A stretch of 33,227 nucleotides of DNA, taken from assembly GCA_964553915.1 (NCBI GenBank), contig CAZKMM010000011.1:1-33227 (forward strand). Direction: 5' to 3'. This DNA is from CAZKMM01 sp964553915. GTDB taxonomy: Bacteria > RBG-13-61-14 > DRUE01. Each line of letters begins with the position of its first letter. The first letter of the stretch is position 1. Positions 22,916 through 31,016 of this stretch are shown one piece after another. Under the pieces are notes generated by a model that worked only from the letters and a program-made list of their open reading frames with translations, was not told the DNA's origin and searched no databases. A program made the translations under genes and the position numbers.

Positions 22916-24160
22916 TTATGGCTGGAAGCGCTCAATCTGAATCCTGGCGGGAGAGGTGGAGAGCCGATAACAGCCATTATTGTATTCAATCAGGTTCTCA
23001 TCCACTCCTGCCTGACGAAATGCCCGCCGGAGCTTATAAACCAGCTTATGAACATTGCTGGCATCCACTCCGCCCACAGTCCAGGGAAGCTTCTCTACCA
23101 GCTCCTGAACCGGCACCCACCCCTGCTGGTCCGGATGACGCTTCTTTTCCTGCTCCTCTTTCATTGCCTGAGCTAAATACTGAGCCAGCTGAAACGGCAT
23201 CGGTGCCAGACGAACGACTGTCAGCTCGTCATTCTCCACTTCCAACAATCCTCCCGGAACCGGACCGCCGGGGTTCTCTATCAGCCGAAGATAATAACTG
23301 GTCTGGTAAAACTCCAGCCCGGGCTCCTTTTTCTCCTCTTTTGCTACTGGCTTGATTTTCACCTCCTCCCTATCCAGCTCCGGCTCCGCAGGTAGCGATT
23401 TTAACTCCTCTTCCAGCCAGGGTTGATATAAGCTCAAAACCACCCGTGCAAGAGCAGACCTGCTCTTCTCCAACGCGGTAATACACTCGGAAATCAAACC
23501 ACGCTCAACTTTCAAATCCCGGCGAATCTCCCATAAACTCACCAGAGCATAAAAACAATAGGCATTTGCTGGATAAAGCCGAAGGGATTCCTGATATAGC
23601 TCCACCGCCGGCTCCAGCTCCCCACCCGCTTCTCGCAAAATCCCCTCCAGAGCATACAAAATGGAAATTAAAAACCTTTCTTCCAGCGGATAATACTGCC
23701 CCATTATCCAGTCAAAAACCAGAGTCAACCAGTAAAAAAGCCGGCCCCAAAAACGCTCTTTCTGATTGAATAATCTTTCTCTTTTTCGGCGGAACCGGGC
23801 GCAGAGGTCTCCTGCCTGAGAATATCTCCCGGAGCGGATTAAATTCCTCAAACTATAAGAAAAACTCAACCTGCCCAGACCAAGCCTTAACAATGCCTCA
23901 ACCGAAAGCCAGCCCAGAACAAATCCCAGACTCGCACCTATAATCCCACCCACAGGACCATAAAGAGAACCTGAGGGGTCAAGCCCGCTGGCAAGTCCTC
24001 CCAAAGAACAAAGCCCGCCTACCAGGTAATTTAACCGCCGGGGAACTGCCAGCTCCAGCCCCTGCCAGTAAAATAACTCTTCACAAGTCCTGAGAGTACG
24101 ACCGGGTGTGTCCAGATTGAACTCTGGGACATTTAAATTTAAACTTCTTTTAATTTTCAT
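22916..24160 (-). CDS. Membrane protein with TPR-like region and C-terminal OmpR-type winged helix
   Basis: A 414-residue protein from ATG 24160 (GGGGGAAG just upstream); an in-frame TTG at 24274 would add 38 unlikely residues. Residues about 45-95 are a Gly-rich double membrane segment (GGLCSLGGLASG, GPVGGIIGASLGFVLGWLSVEALL). Residues about 110-250 are helical with a TPR-like unit (AGGELEPAVELYQESLRLYPANAYCFYAL). A charged, proline-containing linker (about 255-290) follows. Residues about 310-400 resemble a PhoB/OmpR-type effector domain, with PFQLAQYLAQAM, a helix-loop-helix at WVPVQELVEKLPW, a likely recognition helix VDASNVHKLVYKLRRAF and a wing hairpin LIEYNNGCYRLS. In ToxR/CadC the DNA-binding domain is N-terminal; here it is C-terminal. 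Signal and targets are unknown. Confidence 0.75.
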   Translation of the reverse strand: MKIKRSLNLNVPEFNLDTPGRTLRTCEELFYWQGLELAVPRRLNYLVGGLCSLGGLASGLDPSGSLYGPVGGIIGASLGFVLGWLSVEALLRLGLGRLSFSYSLRNLIRSGRYSQAGDLCARFRRKRERLFNQKERFWGRLFYWLTLVFDWIMGQYYPLEERFLISILYALEGILREAGGELEPAVELYQESLRLYPANAYCFYALVSLWEIRRDLKVERGLISECITALEKSRSALARVVLSLYQPWLEEELKSLPAEPELDREEVKIKPVAKEEKKEPGLEFYQTSYYLRLIENPGGPVPGGLLEVENDELTVVRLAPMPFQLAQYLAQAMKEEQEKKRHPDQQGWVPVQELVEKLPWTVGGVDASNVHKLVYKLRRAFRQAGVDENLIEYNNGCYRLSTSPARIQIERFQP

Positions 24161-24193
24161 CTTCCCCCATCTGATCCTTAAACCTACCTTTTT

Positions 24194-24209
24194 AGTCCTT
24201 TTCAGGACT
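24194..24209 (-). other. RNA hairpin with GAAA tetraloop in the leader of the winged-helix gene
   Basis: On the minus strand AGTCCT-GAAA-AGGACT forms a 6-bp stem closed by a GNRA-type loop. Beyond an internal A-rich bulge, CCT and AGG could extend it. It ends about 34 bp upstream of the chosen ATG at 24160. No T-run follows on either strand, so it is not a classic terminator. Confidence 0.45.
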
Positions 24210-24290
24210 TTAGGATTCGGTGAGTTTAAAAAAATCTCTTTATAAATCAAACAGCTTTTTAGGGATTTTTGCAATAGTCAATATCTCTCT

Positions 24291-24312
24291 TTAAAATCAC
24301 CTTAAAATCACC
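24291..24312. repeat. Tandem 11-bp direct repeat
   Basis: TTAAAATCACC occurs twice back to back (24291-24301 and 24302-24312), one helical turn apart. OmpR/PhoB-type regulators commonly bind direct repeats with this spacing, and the adjacent minus-strand gene encodes such a DNA-binding domain. A partial copy (AAAATATCACC) is present near 24444-24454. Confidence 0.6.
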
Positions 24313-24490
24313 AGTTATGAAATTTGCAACTATCAATTATTTAAATAAGAAAATAAAAGCATTAAAGCCCAGGAAAGCATCAGCAGGAGAATAAGAGGCT
24401 TGATTTATCAATAAAATCGTTCAGGGGCAGTTTGACAGAAAGGAAAATATCACCAAAAATAAACTCAATTTTAAATTTGTTTTGGTAAAA

Positions 24491-26563
24491 ATGGGAAAAC
24501 GGGGAAAAAGAAAAGTTAAAACCCGGACCAAAGCCCGCCAGCTAACTGGAAGGATTATCATCCATCCTGAGGGTTATGGATTTGTCGTTCCTGACCAGGG
24601 CGGAGCTGGGGACATTTTCATTCCTCCGGGAAAAACCGGTACCGCCCTGCCTGGAGATAAAGTTCTGGTTCAGCTCAGTCCCTCCCGGAGAAAAAAGCGA
24701 CTTTTAGAAGGGAGGGTGGTTCGGGTTCTGGAGCGCAAGCTCAAGGAGCTGGCAGGATTTTTTAATGGCAGGCATCTGGTTCCAAGGCAGGAGCGAATTC
24801 TTTACTGGTTTTATATTCCCCCGGATAAAACCTCGGGGGCTAAGCCCGGGGATTTGGTCTGGGCAAAGATAACCTCCTATCCCACTTCCCGCGGTCAGGC
24901 ACAAGCGGAGATTATTGAAATTATCGGAAAAGAAATCACCCCCTATCTGGAGAGCAAGGTTATACTCCGCCAGTATGGCTTCTCTGAGGAATTTTCTCCT
25001 TTGGTGGAGAGGGAGCTGAAAAAAATTCCCGATAAAGTAAATCCCCGAAATTTTCCCGGGCGAAAAGACCTTTCGCAGATTCCTCTGGTCACCATAGACC
25101 CGGTTGATGCCCGTGATTTTGACGATGCCATCTGCGTGAAGAAATTACCGGATGGCTTTCGGCTCTGGGTGGCGATCGCGGATCTCAGCGAATATGTAAA
25201 GCTAGAGACCGAGCTGGATAATGAAGCCTATCAGCGCTCTTTCAGCGTTTATCTTCCGGACCGGGCAGTGCCAATGCTTCCGGAACCTATCTCCGGCGGA
25301 ATTGCCAGTCTAAAGCCCGGAGAATATCGTCTGGCAATGGTGGTGGAGATGGATTTTGACCAGAAAGGAAAGCGAAGGCGAACAGATTTCTACCCGGCAG
25401 TGATGAAAAGCTGGGCACGGCTCAACTATCAGGAGGTTGAAACAATATTTTCTGGAGATAAAGAGCTTGCCCGGAAATATGAGCCGGTGGTTGAGATGCT
25501 CGGTCAGGCTCGGGCTCTGGCAAAAATTTTATCACAGCGGAGAATTCGTCGGGGTGCCATAGACCTGGATATTCCAGAGCCAAAGGTAGAGCTAAATGAA
25601 GAGGGAGAGCCGGCGGATATTTATCCTCACACCCGGCTTTTTTCTCACCGGCTGGTGGAGGAATTTATGCTTCAGGCAAATCAGTCAGTGGCAGAATTTC
25701 TTACTAAGAAAGGATTGAGTTTTCCTTACCGAATTCACGAGCCACCAGCTCCGGACAAAATCCAGGAGCTGGATATTTTTCTCTCTGCTCTTGGATATCC
25801 CTTGCTAAAACCGGGCAGAGACCCGGCTCAAATTCAGCCGAGAGACTTTCAGAACCTGCTTCGCCGGATAAAAAATCGCCCGATTTCCGGGTTGGTTTCC
25901 TATCTGGTTCTCCGGGCACAGATGCAGGCAAAATACAGCCCGAAAAATCAGGGACATTTTGGACTGGCTTTAAATTGCTATTGCCATTTTACCTCTCCCA
26001 TTCGGCGCTATCCGGACCTGATGGTTCATCGGGTTTTAAAGCAGGCACTGGGAATCTTACCCACCGGGCAGGAGATAGCTCCCCAGCCCCTGAAAACCGC
26101 CTGTGAGCACTGCTCGGAGCAGGAAAGAACCAGTGAGGAAGCGGAGCGGGAGGTAATTCGGGTATATCAGGTTCGGCTGATGAGCAAATATCTGGGCGAG
26201 CAGTTTAGGGCAGTGGTTTCCGGAATCGGGGAGCCGGGAATTTTTGTCCAGTTAGAAAAGCCGATGGTAGAGGGGCTGATTCCGGCTCGGGAACTGGCAG
26301 GATATGATTATCAGCCGGAGCTTTACACCGCATTTATTAAAGAACCGAAGCTTGAAATTCATCTGGGCGACCAGGTTCTGGTGGCAGTGGAATCAGTCAA
26401 CCTGGAGCATCGGGAGATAAACTTCCGTCTGCTCGGGCTATTAGAATCTGCTCTAGAAATCTCTCTGGCAGGAATCCGAAAAGCTCGCCAGCAAAAGAAA
26501 AAGCCTTCTGGGAGAACGCAGAGAAAAAAGTCCCGAAGAAAACCCGGAAAAAGACGAAGATAA
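24491..26563 (+). CDS. rnr: Ribonuclease R (RNase II/R family exoribonuclease)
   Basis: A 690-residue 3'-5' exoribonuclease. The start is the ATG at 24491; an in-frame TTG at 24482 precedes it, and no clear SD is present. Domains: a basic N-terminal stretch, OB-fold cold-shock domains (about 15-150, including HPEGYGFVVPD), the catalytic RNB domain with the acidic cluster IDPVDARDFDDAI (about 208-220) and the later HFTSPIRRYPDLMVHR, a C-terminal S1 domain (about 570-650) and a very basic tail (QRKKSRRKPGKRRR). The length is shorter than E. coli RNase R (813) but usual for many phyla. It degrades structured RNA using Mg2+. It ends at 26563, immediately next to the convergent feoB stop. Confidence 0.93.
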   Translation: MGKRGKRKVKTRTKARQLTGRIIIHPEGYGFVVPDQGGAGDIFIPPGKTGTALPGDKVLVQLSPSRRKKRLLEGRVVRVLERKLKELAGFFNGRHLVPRQERILYWFYIPPDKTSGAKPGDLVWAKITSYPTSRGQAQAEIIEIIGKEITPYLESKVILRQYGFSEEFSPLVERELKKIPDKVNPRNFPGRKDLSQIPLVTIDPVDARDFDDAICVKKLPDGFRLWVAIADLSEYVKLETELDNEAYQRSFSVYLPDRAVPMLPEPISGGIASLKPGEYRLAMVVEMDFDQKGKRRRTDFYPAVMKSWARLNYQEVETIFSGDKELARKYEPVVEMLGQARALAKILSQRRIRRGAIDLDIPEPKVELNEEGEPADIYPHTRLFSHRLVEEFMLQANQSVAEFLTKKGLSFPYRIHEPPAPDKIQELDIFLSALGYPLLKPGRDPAQIQPRDFQNLLRRIKNRPISGLVSYLVLRAQMQAKYSPKNQGHFGLALNCYCHFTSPIRRYPDLMVHRVLKQALGILPTGQEIAPQPLKTACEHCSEQERTSEEAEREVIRVYQVRLMSKYLGEQFRAVVSGIGEPGIFVQLEKPMVEGLIPARELAGYDYQPELYTAFIKEPKLEIHLGDQVLVAVESVNLEHREINFRLLGLLESALEISLAGIRKARQQKKKPSGRTQRKKSRRKPGKRRR

Positions 26564-28525
26564 TTAAAATACCAGCCCCAATATCAGCCGACAAGCCAGG
26601 CTGATGAACAAAGCCACCCCAGAGGTAAGGGCAAAAGCTCCAGCCACTCCCCTCCAGCCCAGCTCCCGATAAAGCACCGCCAAAGTCGCCAGGCAGGGAA
26701 CATAAAAAACCACAAAAACCGCAAAAACCAGGATTTGGAGGGAGCTGAGAACCGAGGCAAAATCAGTGGTGCCCAGAGCCTGAGCAAGCATAATCAGGCT
26801 CAATTCTTTTCTCAAAATCCCGAAGATTAAAGTCATCCCTACCTTTTCCGGCAAGCCAAGAAGATAAACCACCAGCGGGCTTAAGCCCCGGTTAATCAGG
26901 TCATCTAAATGATAAAACTCCAGAAGGCTTAAAAAAATGCTTCCTAAAATTAAAATTGGCCAGGCAACCACAATGAATTCTCTGAGCCGAAACCAGGTTT
27001 TTCTTAAAAGCATTACCGGGCTGGGAACCTTATAACTGGGCACCTCCATAACCAATCCTTCTATGGGACTTCGCTGGAAAAGAGTAAGCATCCTGCCCAC
27101 TCCAGCAATAACAATGATGTTTAAAAGATATATAAACACTGCCCAGCCGGGTCCGAGCAGAGATGCTACCAGGGCAAAGATAATCACGGTGCGGGCAGAG
27201 CAGGGAATCATTGTCACTAAAATTCCAGTAATAAATCGGTCCCGGGGATTTTCCAGGGTGCGGATGGACATTACCGCAGGCACACTGCATCCATAGCCGA
27301 GCACAAAAGGAATAACCGCCTTTCCGTGCAGACCAATTCGGTGCATAAAAATATCCATTAAATAAGCTGCTCTGGGCAGATAGCCAATATCTTCCAGAAA
27401 ACTCAAGCCGAAAAGGAAAGGCACCAGATAAGGAAGGACAATTCCCACCCCGCCGGCAATTCCCTGAATCAAACCGACCATTAAAGAAGAAAAGAGCCCG
27501 GTGCCTAACTCCTTCTCCATTATTTCCTGGAGCCGGTCAAAGAGTCCGAGCAGAGGCTCTTCCAGAAACTTTCCCATCCAGAAAACAAAGGCAAAAAGCA
27601 GAAACAGAATTATCCCCAGAAAAACATATCCCAGATATTTATGCATCAGCCAATAGTCCACCTGCTCCCGAAGGTCTCTGCCCTGCCGGGGCTTAACCCG
27701 GGCTACTTTTTCAAAAATATTCAGGGCAAGGGCGTGCCGTTCCGAGCAAATCACCTCGCCAGCACTTTTTCCGTGCCGGGATTCTAAAGATTTTTGCTTC
27801 TGGTAAATCAGGGAGATTTTTTCCGGAGCAACTTTCTCCAGCTGAGCTATGATTTCCAGGTCATTTTCCAGAAGCTTTAAGATGAAAAACCGTTCCGGAT
27901 AGCCCAGCTTTTTGTTCACTTCTCCCAGAAAAGACTTTAGCTGTTGATATACCTCTTCCACATCCTGACTTAACTTTAACTCTTTTGGTGGGAGAGGATT
28001 TTCAATCAGCTTCTTTGCCTGCTCAAATACCCGGTCAATACCTTCCCCTTTGGTGGCAATGCAGGGAACCACCGGAATTCCAAGGATTTCAGAAAGAGCG
28101 GTGCAATCTATCTCAACCCCTTTCCGCCTGGCTTCATCCATCATATTCAGGCAGAGAATTAAAGGTATGCCCAGCTCCATTAGCTCAAGGGTAAGCTCCA
28201 GGCTTCTTCCCAAAAGAGAAGCATCTAAAATATTAACCACTAGCTCAAAATTCTGGTTCAGGAGCCATTCCCGGGTGAGTTTTTCCGCTGGCTCGGACCC
28301 TTCAAGAGAATAGGTTCCAGGAAGGTCAATCAGCTCATAAACTTCCTCTCCTATCCTTACCAGGCTCTTGGTATAGCTTACAGTCGTGCCCGGGAAATTG
28401 CTTGCGGTTGCCCGATACCCTGCCACCGCATTGAAAAAAGTGCTCTTACCACAATTGGGCTGACCAACCAGAGCTATCCGATATGCCCGGGAAGAGCTTT
28501 TTTGGTCCTGCTGAGCGCGATTCAA
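26564..28525 (-). CDS. feoB: FeoB ferrous iron transporter
   Basis: A 653-residue protein. The N-terminal G domain has G1 GQPNCGKST (21-29), G3 DLPGTYS and G4 NMMDE. A helical spacer domain follows to about residue 290. Then come the membrane segments, with the gate motifs VLGYGCSVPAVM and MIPCSARTVIIFAL typical of FeoB, and a final hydrophobic region. It imports Fe2+ across the inner membrane, driven or gated by GTP. The best start is TTG at 28525 with AGGA about 9 bp upstream; no ATG lies before the G1 motif. It is the last gene of the dtxR-feoA-feoB operon, 32 bp after feoA. Confidence 0.93.
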   Translation of the reverse strand: MNRAQQDQKSSSRAYRIALVGQPNCGKSTFFNAVAGYRATASNFPGTTVSYTKSLVRIGEEVYELIDLPGTYSLEGSEPAEKLTREWLLNQNFELVVNILDASLLGRSLELTLELMELGIPLILCLNMMDEARRKGVEIDCTALSEILGIPVVPCIATKGEGIDRVFEQAKKLIENPLPPKELKLSQDVEEVYQQLKSFLGEVNKKLGYPERFFILKLLENDLEIIAQLEKVAPEKISLIYQKQKSLESRHGKSAGEVICSERHALALNIFEKVARVKPRQGRDLREQVDYWLMHKYLGYVFLGIILFLLFAFVFWMGKFLEEPLLGLFDRLQEIMEKELGTGLFSSLMVGLIQGIAGGVGIVLPYLVPFLFGLSFLEDIGYLPRAAYLMDIFMHRIGLHGKAVIPFVLGYGCSVPAVMSIRTLENPRDRFITGILVTMIPCSARTVIIFALVASLLGPGWAVFIYLLNIIVIAGVGRMLTLFQRSPIEGLVMEVPSYKVPSPVMLLRKTWFRLREFIVVAWPILILGSIFLSLLEFYHLDDLINRGLSPLVVYLLGLPEKVGMTLIFGILRKELSLIMLAQALGTTDFASVLSSLQILVFAVFVVFYVPCLATLAVLYRELGWRGVAGAFALTSGVALFISLACRLILGLVF

Positions 28526-28557
28526 TTTTACCCGTCCTTTTCTTCTCCTGATAGTAA

Positions 28558-28788
28558 TTATTCTAAACCTGGCTCAACTTCTACTCTGCTCGCGGCTCCT
28601 CTGCCAATGGCAACCTCACTGCCTCTAACCTCTACCAGAATCGGACCACCAAAAAATCCGCTTTTTATTACCCGGAGCTTCTCTCCCGGATAAATCCCTA
28701 AAGCCATCAGCCTTCTTCTAAACCCAAATCCTCCCAAGAGGTTCTTAACTACCACCACCGCACCTTCTCGCGCCTGGTCTAAAGTCAT
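28558..28788 (-). CDS. feoA: FeoA, small SH3-like iron transport protein
   Basis: A 76-residue SH3-like protein. Conserved features are FGFRRRLMALGIYPGEKLRVIKSG and the final strand region VEVRGSEVAIGRGAA. It supports FeoB, probably by contacting the transporter's cytoplasmic domains. Its ATG overlaps the stop of the dtxR-like gene (ATGA), so translation is coupled. No unusual feature. Confidence 0.92.
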   Translation of the reverse strand: MTLDQAREGAVVVVKNLLGGFGFRRRLMALGIYPGEKLRVIKSGFFGGPILVEVRGSEVAIGRGAASRVEVEPGLE

Positions 28789-29231
28789 TTTTTATCCTTT
28801 CCGGTTTTTTTAACTTTTTCCAACCTCCTGCTTAGCTCCTTTTGAGCAGAAGGATGGCTTTTAAAAAATTCACCAAGAATGATAATCCGCTCTATGGTCT
28901 CAGGACTCAAAGAATGCTCTGTCCGACAGGCATCACCATCTGCAACCTCCTCCCCCAGCTCCAGAACCTCCTGGAAAAATTCTTTCAAAGCCTGATGCCG
29001 GGAGCTGATTTCCCGAGCAATCTTCTCTCCCTGTTCGGTCAGGTGAATATATCCATAAGGCTCCTGCTCAACCAGCCCCTGCTCCCGGAGATGCCGAAGC
29101 GCTCCCACCACACTGGCATTGGTCACCTGAAGCCGGCGAGAAATCTCCTTGACCCGGGCAACCGGGTGCTCCTGCAAAATCTGATATATCGCCTTTAAAT
29201 AATCCTCTAAACTGGCGGTGATCTCCTTCAT
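28785..29231 (-). CDS. DtxR/MntR-family iron-dependent repressor
   Basis: A 148-residue two-domain regulator: N-terminal winged helix (about 6-70, VKEISRRLQVTNASVVGALRHLREQG) and a metal-binding dimerisation domain. The likely primary site is C102, E105 and H106 in DACRTEHSLSPE, at the same numbering as in diphtheria toxin repressor; H79 (SSRHQ) is also present. MntR has Glu where this protein has Cys, so iron rather than manganese is the likelier effector. It lacks the C-terminal SH3-like domain of DtxR/IdeR. It heads the feoAB operon, with GGGAG just before the ATG, and a perfect palindrome overlaps its own promoter, consistent with autoregulation. Confidence 0.9.
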   Translation of the reverse strand: MKEITASLEDYLKAIYQILQEHPVARVKEISRRLQVTNASVVGALRHLREQGLVEQEPYGYIHLTEQGEKIAREISSRHQALKEFFQEVLELGEEVADGDACRTEHSLSPETIERIIILGEFFKSHPSAQKELSRRLEKVKKTGKDKK

Positions 29232-29246
29232 TTTGCTCCCTTGAAT

Positions 29247-29260
29247 TTAGTTTAAACTAA
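29247..29260. promoter_or_regulatory. Putative iron-repressor operator (14-bp palindrome)
   Basis: TTAGTTTAAACTAA is a perfect inverted repeat. It begins inside the -10 box and extends over the expected transcription start of the dtxR-feoA-feoB promoter, 16 bp upstream of the repressor's start codon. DtxR-family operators are typically AT-rich palindromes with TTAG...CTAA ends. Confidence 0.75.
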
Positions 29261-29288
29261 TTTTATTAGATTTAAAGCAAATTTTCAA
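29260..29288 (-). promoter_or_regulatory. Promoter of the dtxR-feoA-feoB operon
   Basis: On the minus strand, TTGAAA (29288-29283) and TAAAAT (29265-29260) are separated by exactly 17 bp. The putative operator overlaps its downstream edge, so bound repressor would block RNA polymerase. Confidence 0.7.
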
Positions 29289-29304
29289 CCAAGAAAAAAT
29301 TCAG

Positions 29305-30432
29305 CTAACCAATCAGGTGGGAGTATTTTTCTACCAGCTCAGAGATGAGCTTCAGGGTCTGGGGAGTAGAGCCTTTGGGCGTGGCATCCGCAGAGCCAAG
29401 AATAAAACCATTGCTCTTAGCTTCCAGCCGAAAAATGATGCCTTTAACCAGCTCCTCCAGTTTTTCCGGGTTGCCTTCTACCAGGCTGATGGGGTCAATC
29501 CCTCCGATGATGACTTTTTCCGGGAAGAATTTTTTGGCTAAAACCGGGTCTGTATCTCCGGGAGGAGGGGGTGAAATATCGCAAAAGCCCTCAGCGGTCA
29601 ACCGCTTCAGCAAATTTCTCATTGTCCATAATTTTCCGCACATATGAATCAGGTGAATTTTTCCTCGGGCTTTAAGAATCTGGCTATATTGGTTAAGGCA
29701 GGGAAGCTCGTATTTTTCAAAAAGCCTGGGACCGGTGGTAGAGGAAGAAGTGTTTTCATAACTAATAAAAACCCGGGCTGAGCTCTCTGTCAGAAGCCGG
29801 CAAAGCTCAAGATTTTTTTGATGAACCTGAGAATGATACTCCTGATACACCTCAGGAGCATCTGCCAGAAGATAAACTGTGGTCTCCAAACCAGCATAAA
29901 GATTGACCAGAAGCTGTAAGGGGCTGGTGGGAACATCGGCACTGGCAAGCCCATCATCGCCGATTTGTCTTTCCAGCTCCTGAAAGATTTTTTCATCTGG
30001 AAAGAACTTAAGCTGGGAATAAATTTCCCCGAAGGCTTTGAGGTCGTCCGGGCTTTTAATAAGGTATTCCACCACCCAGGGGATAAAAGGAGAATACTGG
30101 TTAAAAATAATCCTCTGGCGAAGTTGGTATTTGCCCAGATAATAACGAATACAGAGACTGCCCTGCTCCTGGCTCAGCTCCATTTTTATTGGCGAGCTTT
30201 CTCCCGCTCTGGTGGGAGCAGGTAAAAAACCAGCAAGATTTATCTGATAAACCGGAATATGTCGGCTGATAATCTCACAGCCGGCTTCTTTAAGAACCTG
30301 AATATCGGTTTTCCGCTCCTTTAAGCCAGAAAGAAAATATCCGTCAATTAAAGGAGCGAACCCGATTCGGTCTGCAGGCTGGTTTTTAAGGAGAAGAAGT
30401 AAGCGCTCTCGCCCGCACAGCTCCTGACTCAA
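29305..30432 (-). CDS. Uroporphyrinogen-decarboxylase-family (methyltransferase-type) protein
   Basis: A 375-residue protein of the URO-D superfamily, which contains HemE and zinc-dependent corrinoid methyltransferases (MtaA, CmuA-like). LIHMCGKLWTMRNLL (about 261-275) has the His-x-Cys zinc-ligand pattern of methyltransferase members, and GGIDP (about 313-317) and GFILGSADATP complete the barrel; the HemE-specific N-terminal Arg-rich motif is not evident. It is therefore unlikely to make heme. The best start is TTG, overlapping the efp stop as TTGA; AAAGGGAAG is just upstream. It is the last gene of its operon. Substrate unknown. Confidence 0.75.
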   Translation of the reverse strand: MSQELCGRERLLLLLKNQPADRIGFAPLIDGYFLSGLKERKTDIQVLKEAGCEIISRHIPVYQINLAGFLPAPTRAGESSPIKMELSQEQGSLCIRYYLGKYQLRQRIIFNQYSPFIPWVVEYLIKSPDDLKAFGEIYSQLKFFPDEKIFQELERQIGDDGLASADVPTSPLQLLVNLYAGLETTVYLLADAPEVYQEYHSQVHQKNLELCRLLTESSARVFISYENTSSSTTGPRLFEKYELPCLNQYSQILKARGKIHLIHMCGKLWTMRNLLKRLTAEGFCDISPPPPGDTDPVLAKKFFPEKVIIGGIDPISLVEGNPEKLEELVKGIIFRLEAKSNGFILGSADATPKGSTPQTLKLISELVEKYSHLIG

Positions 30433-30995
30433 CTTCCCTTTACCCGCTCCACATATTCACCGGTTCGGGTATCAATTTTAATCACATCCCCGACATTGAT
30501 AAAAAGGGGAACCTGAACCTGCATACCGGTCTCTAAAACCGCGTTCTTGCTTCCACCGCTTACCGTATCCCCTTTCACCCCCGGTTCAGTCTCCACCACT
30601 TTAAGCTCAACAAAGGTAGGAAGCTCCACCCCGATGGGCTTGCCCTTATAATAAACCACTTTAACCAGACACTGCTCCTGTAAAAATCCAGCAGAATCTC
30701 CTAACTGCTCTCTGGTAAGCATAATCTGTTCATAGGTGCTGGTGTCCATAAAGTAATATTCCTCACCCTCGCGATAAAGGTATTGCATTTCTTTTTCTTC
30801 CAGCTCGGGAATCGGAACTTTTTCCCCGGAGCGGAAGTTATGGTCAATGACATTGCCGGTGATCAGGTTTTTCAGCCGGGTGCGGACGAACGCTCCGCCC
30901 TTACCCGGTTTAACATGCTGGAAATCCACGATGATATATGGCTCGCCGTTAAATTCTATTTTCAGCCCTTTTCGGAAATCAGTAGTGGAATACAT
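30429..30995 (-). CDS. efp: Elongation factor P with a lysine at the modification site
   Basis: A 188-residue translation factor that rescues ribosomes stalled at polyproline. Domain I carries the loop HVKPGKGGAF, with K32 at the position of the modified Lys34 of E. coli. Domains II and III (OB folds) follow, ending DVIKIDTRTGEYVERV. The lysine fits beta-lysylation by EpmA, whose gene is at 4685-5668. The SD AAGGAGG is strong. It lies 21 bp after pepP. Confidence 0.94.
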   Translation of the reverse strand: MYSTTDFRKGLKIEFNGEPYIIVDFQHVKPGKGGAFVRTRLKNLITGNVIDHNFRSGEKVPIPELEEKEMQYLYREGEEYYFMDTSTYEQIMLTREQLGDSAGFLQEQCLVKVVYYKGKPIGVELPTFVELKVVETEPGVKGDTVSGGSKNAVLETGMQVQVPLFINVGDVIKIDTRTGEYVERVKGS

Positions 30996-31016
30996 TTTAT
31001 TTCCTCCTTCTGAATC

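Larger units (their letters stand above)
24161..24490. promoter_or_regulatory. AT-rich divergent intergenic region
   Basis: This 330-bp region separates the divergent winged-helix gene (minus) and RNase R (plus) and is the only gene-free stretch of this size. It is far more AT-rich than its surroundings. It contains a 16-nt hairpin (24194-24209), a tandem 11-bp direct repeat (24291-24312) and a TTGACA box (24432-24437) that could be the -35 element for the RNase R gene, though no convincing -10 box is at the right distance. I see no open reading frame with a plausible start signal. Confidence 0.6.

Noticed and set aside
24161..24274. Upstream TTG start for the winged-helix protein
   Set aside because: The 38 extra residues come from AT-rich DNA holding a hairpin and have no SD; the ATG at 24160 has a purine-rich stretch before it.
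29251..29258. TTTAAA-centred palindrome as chance AT-rich sequence
   Set aside because: The core alone would be unremarkable, but the perfect 14 bp, its overlap with a good promoter and the adjacent DtxR-like gene favour a real operator, so it was kept as a feature.
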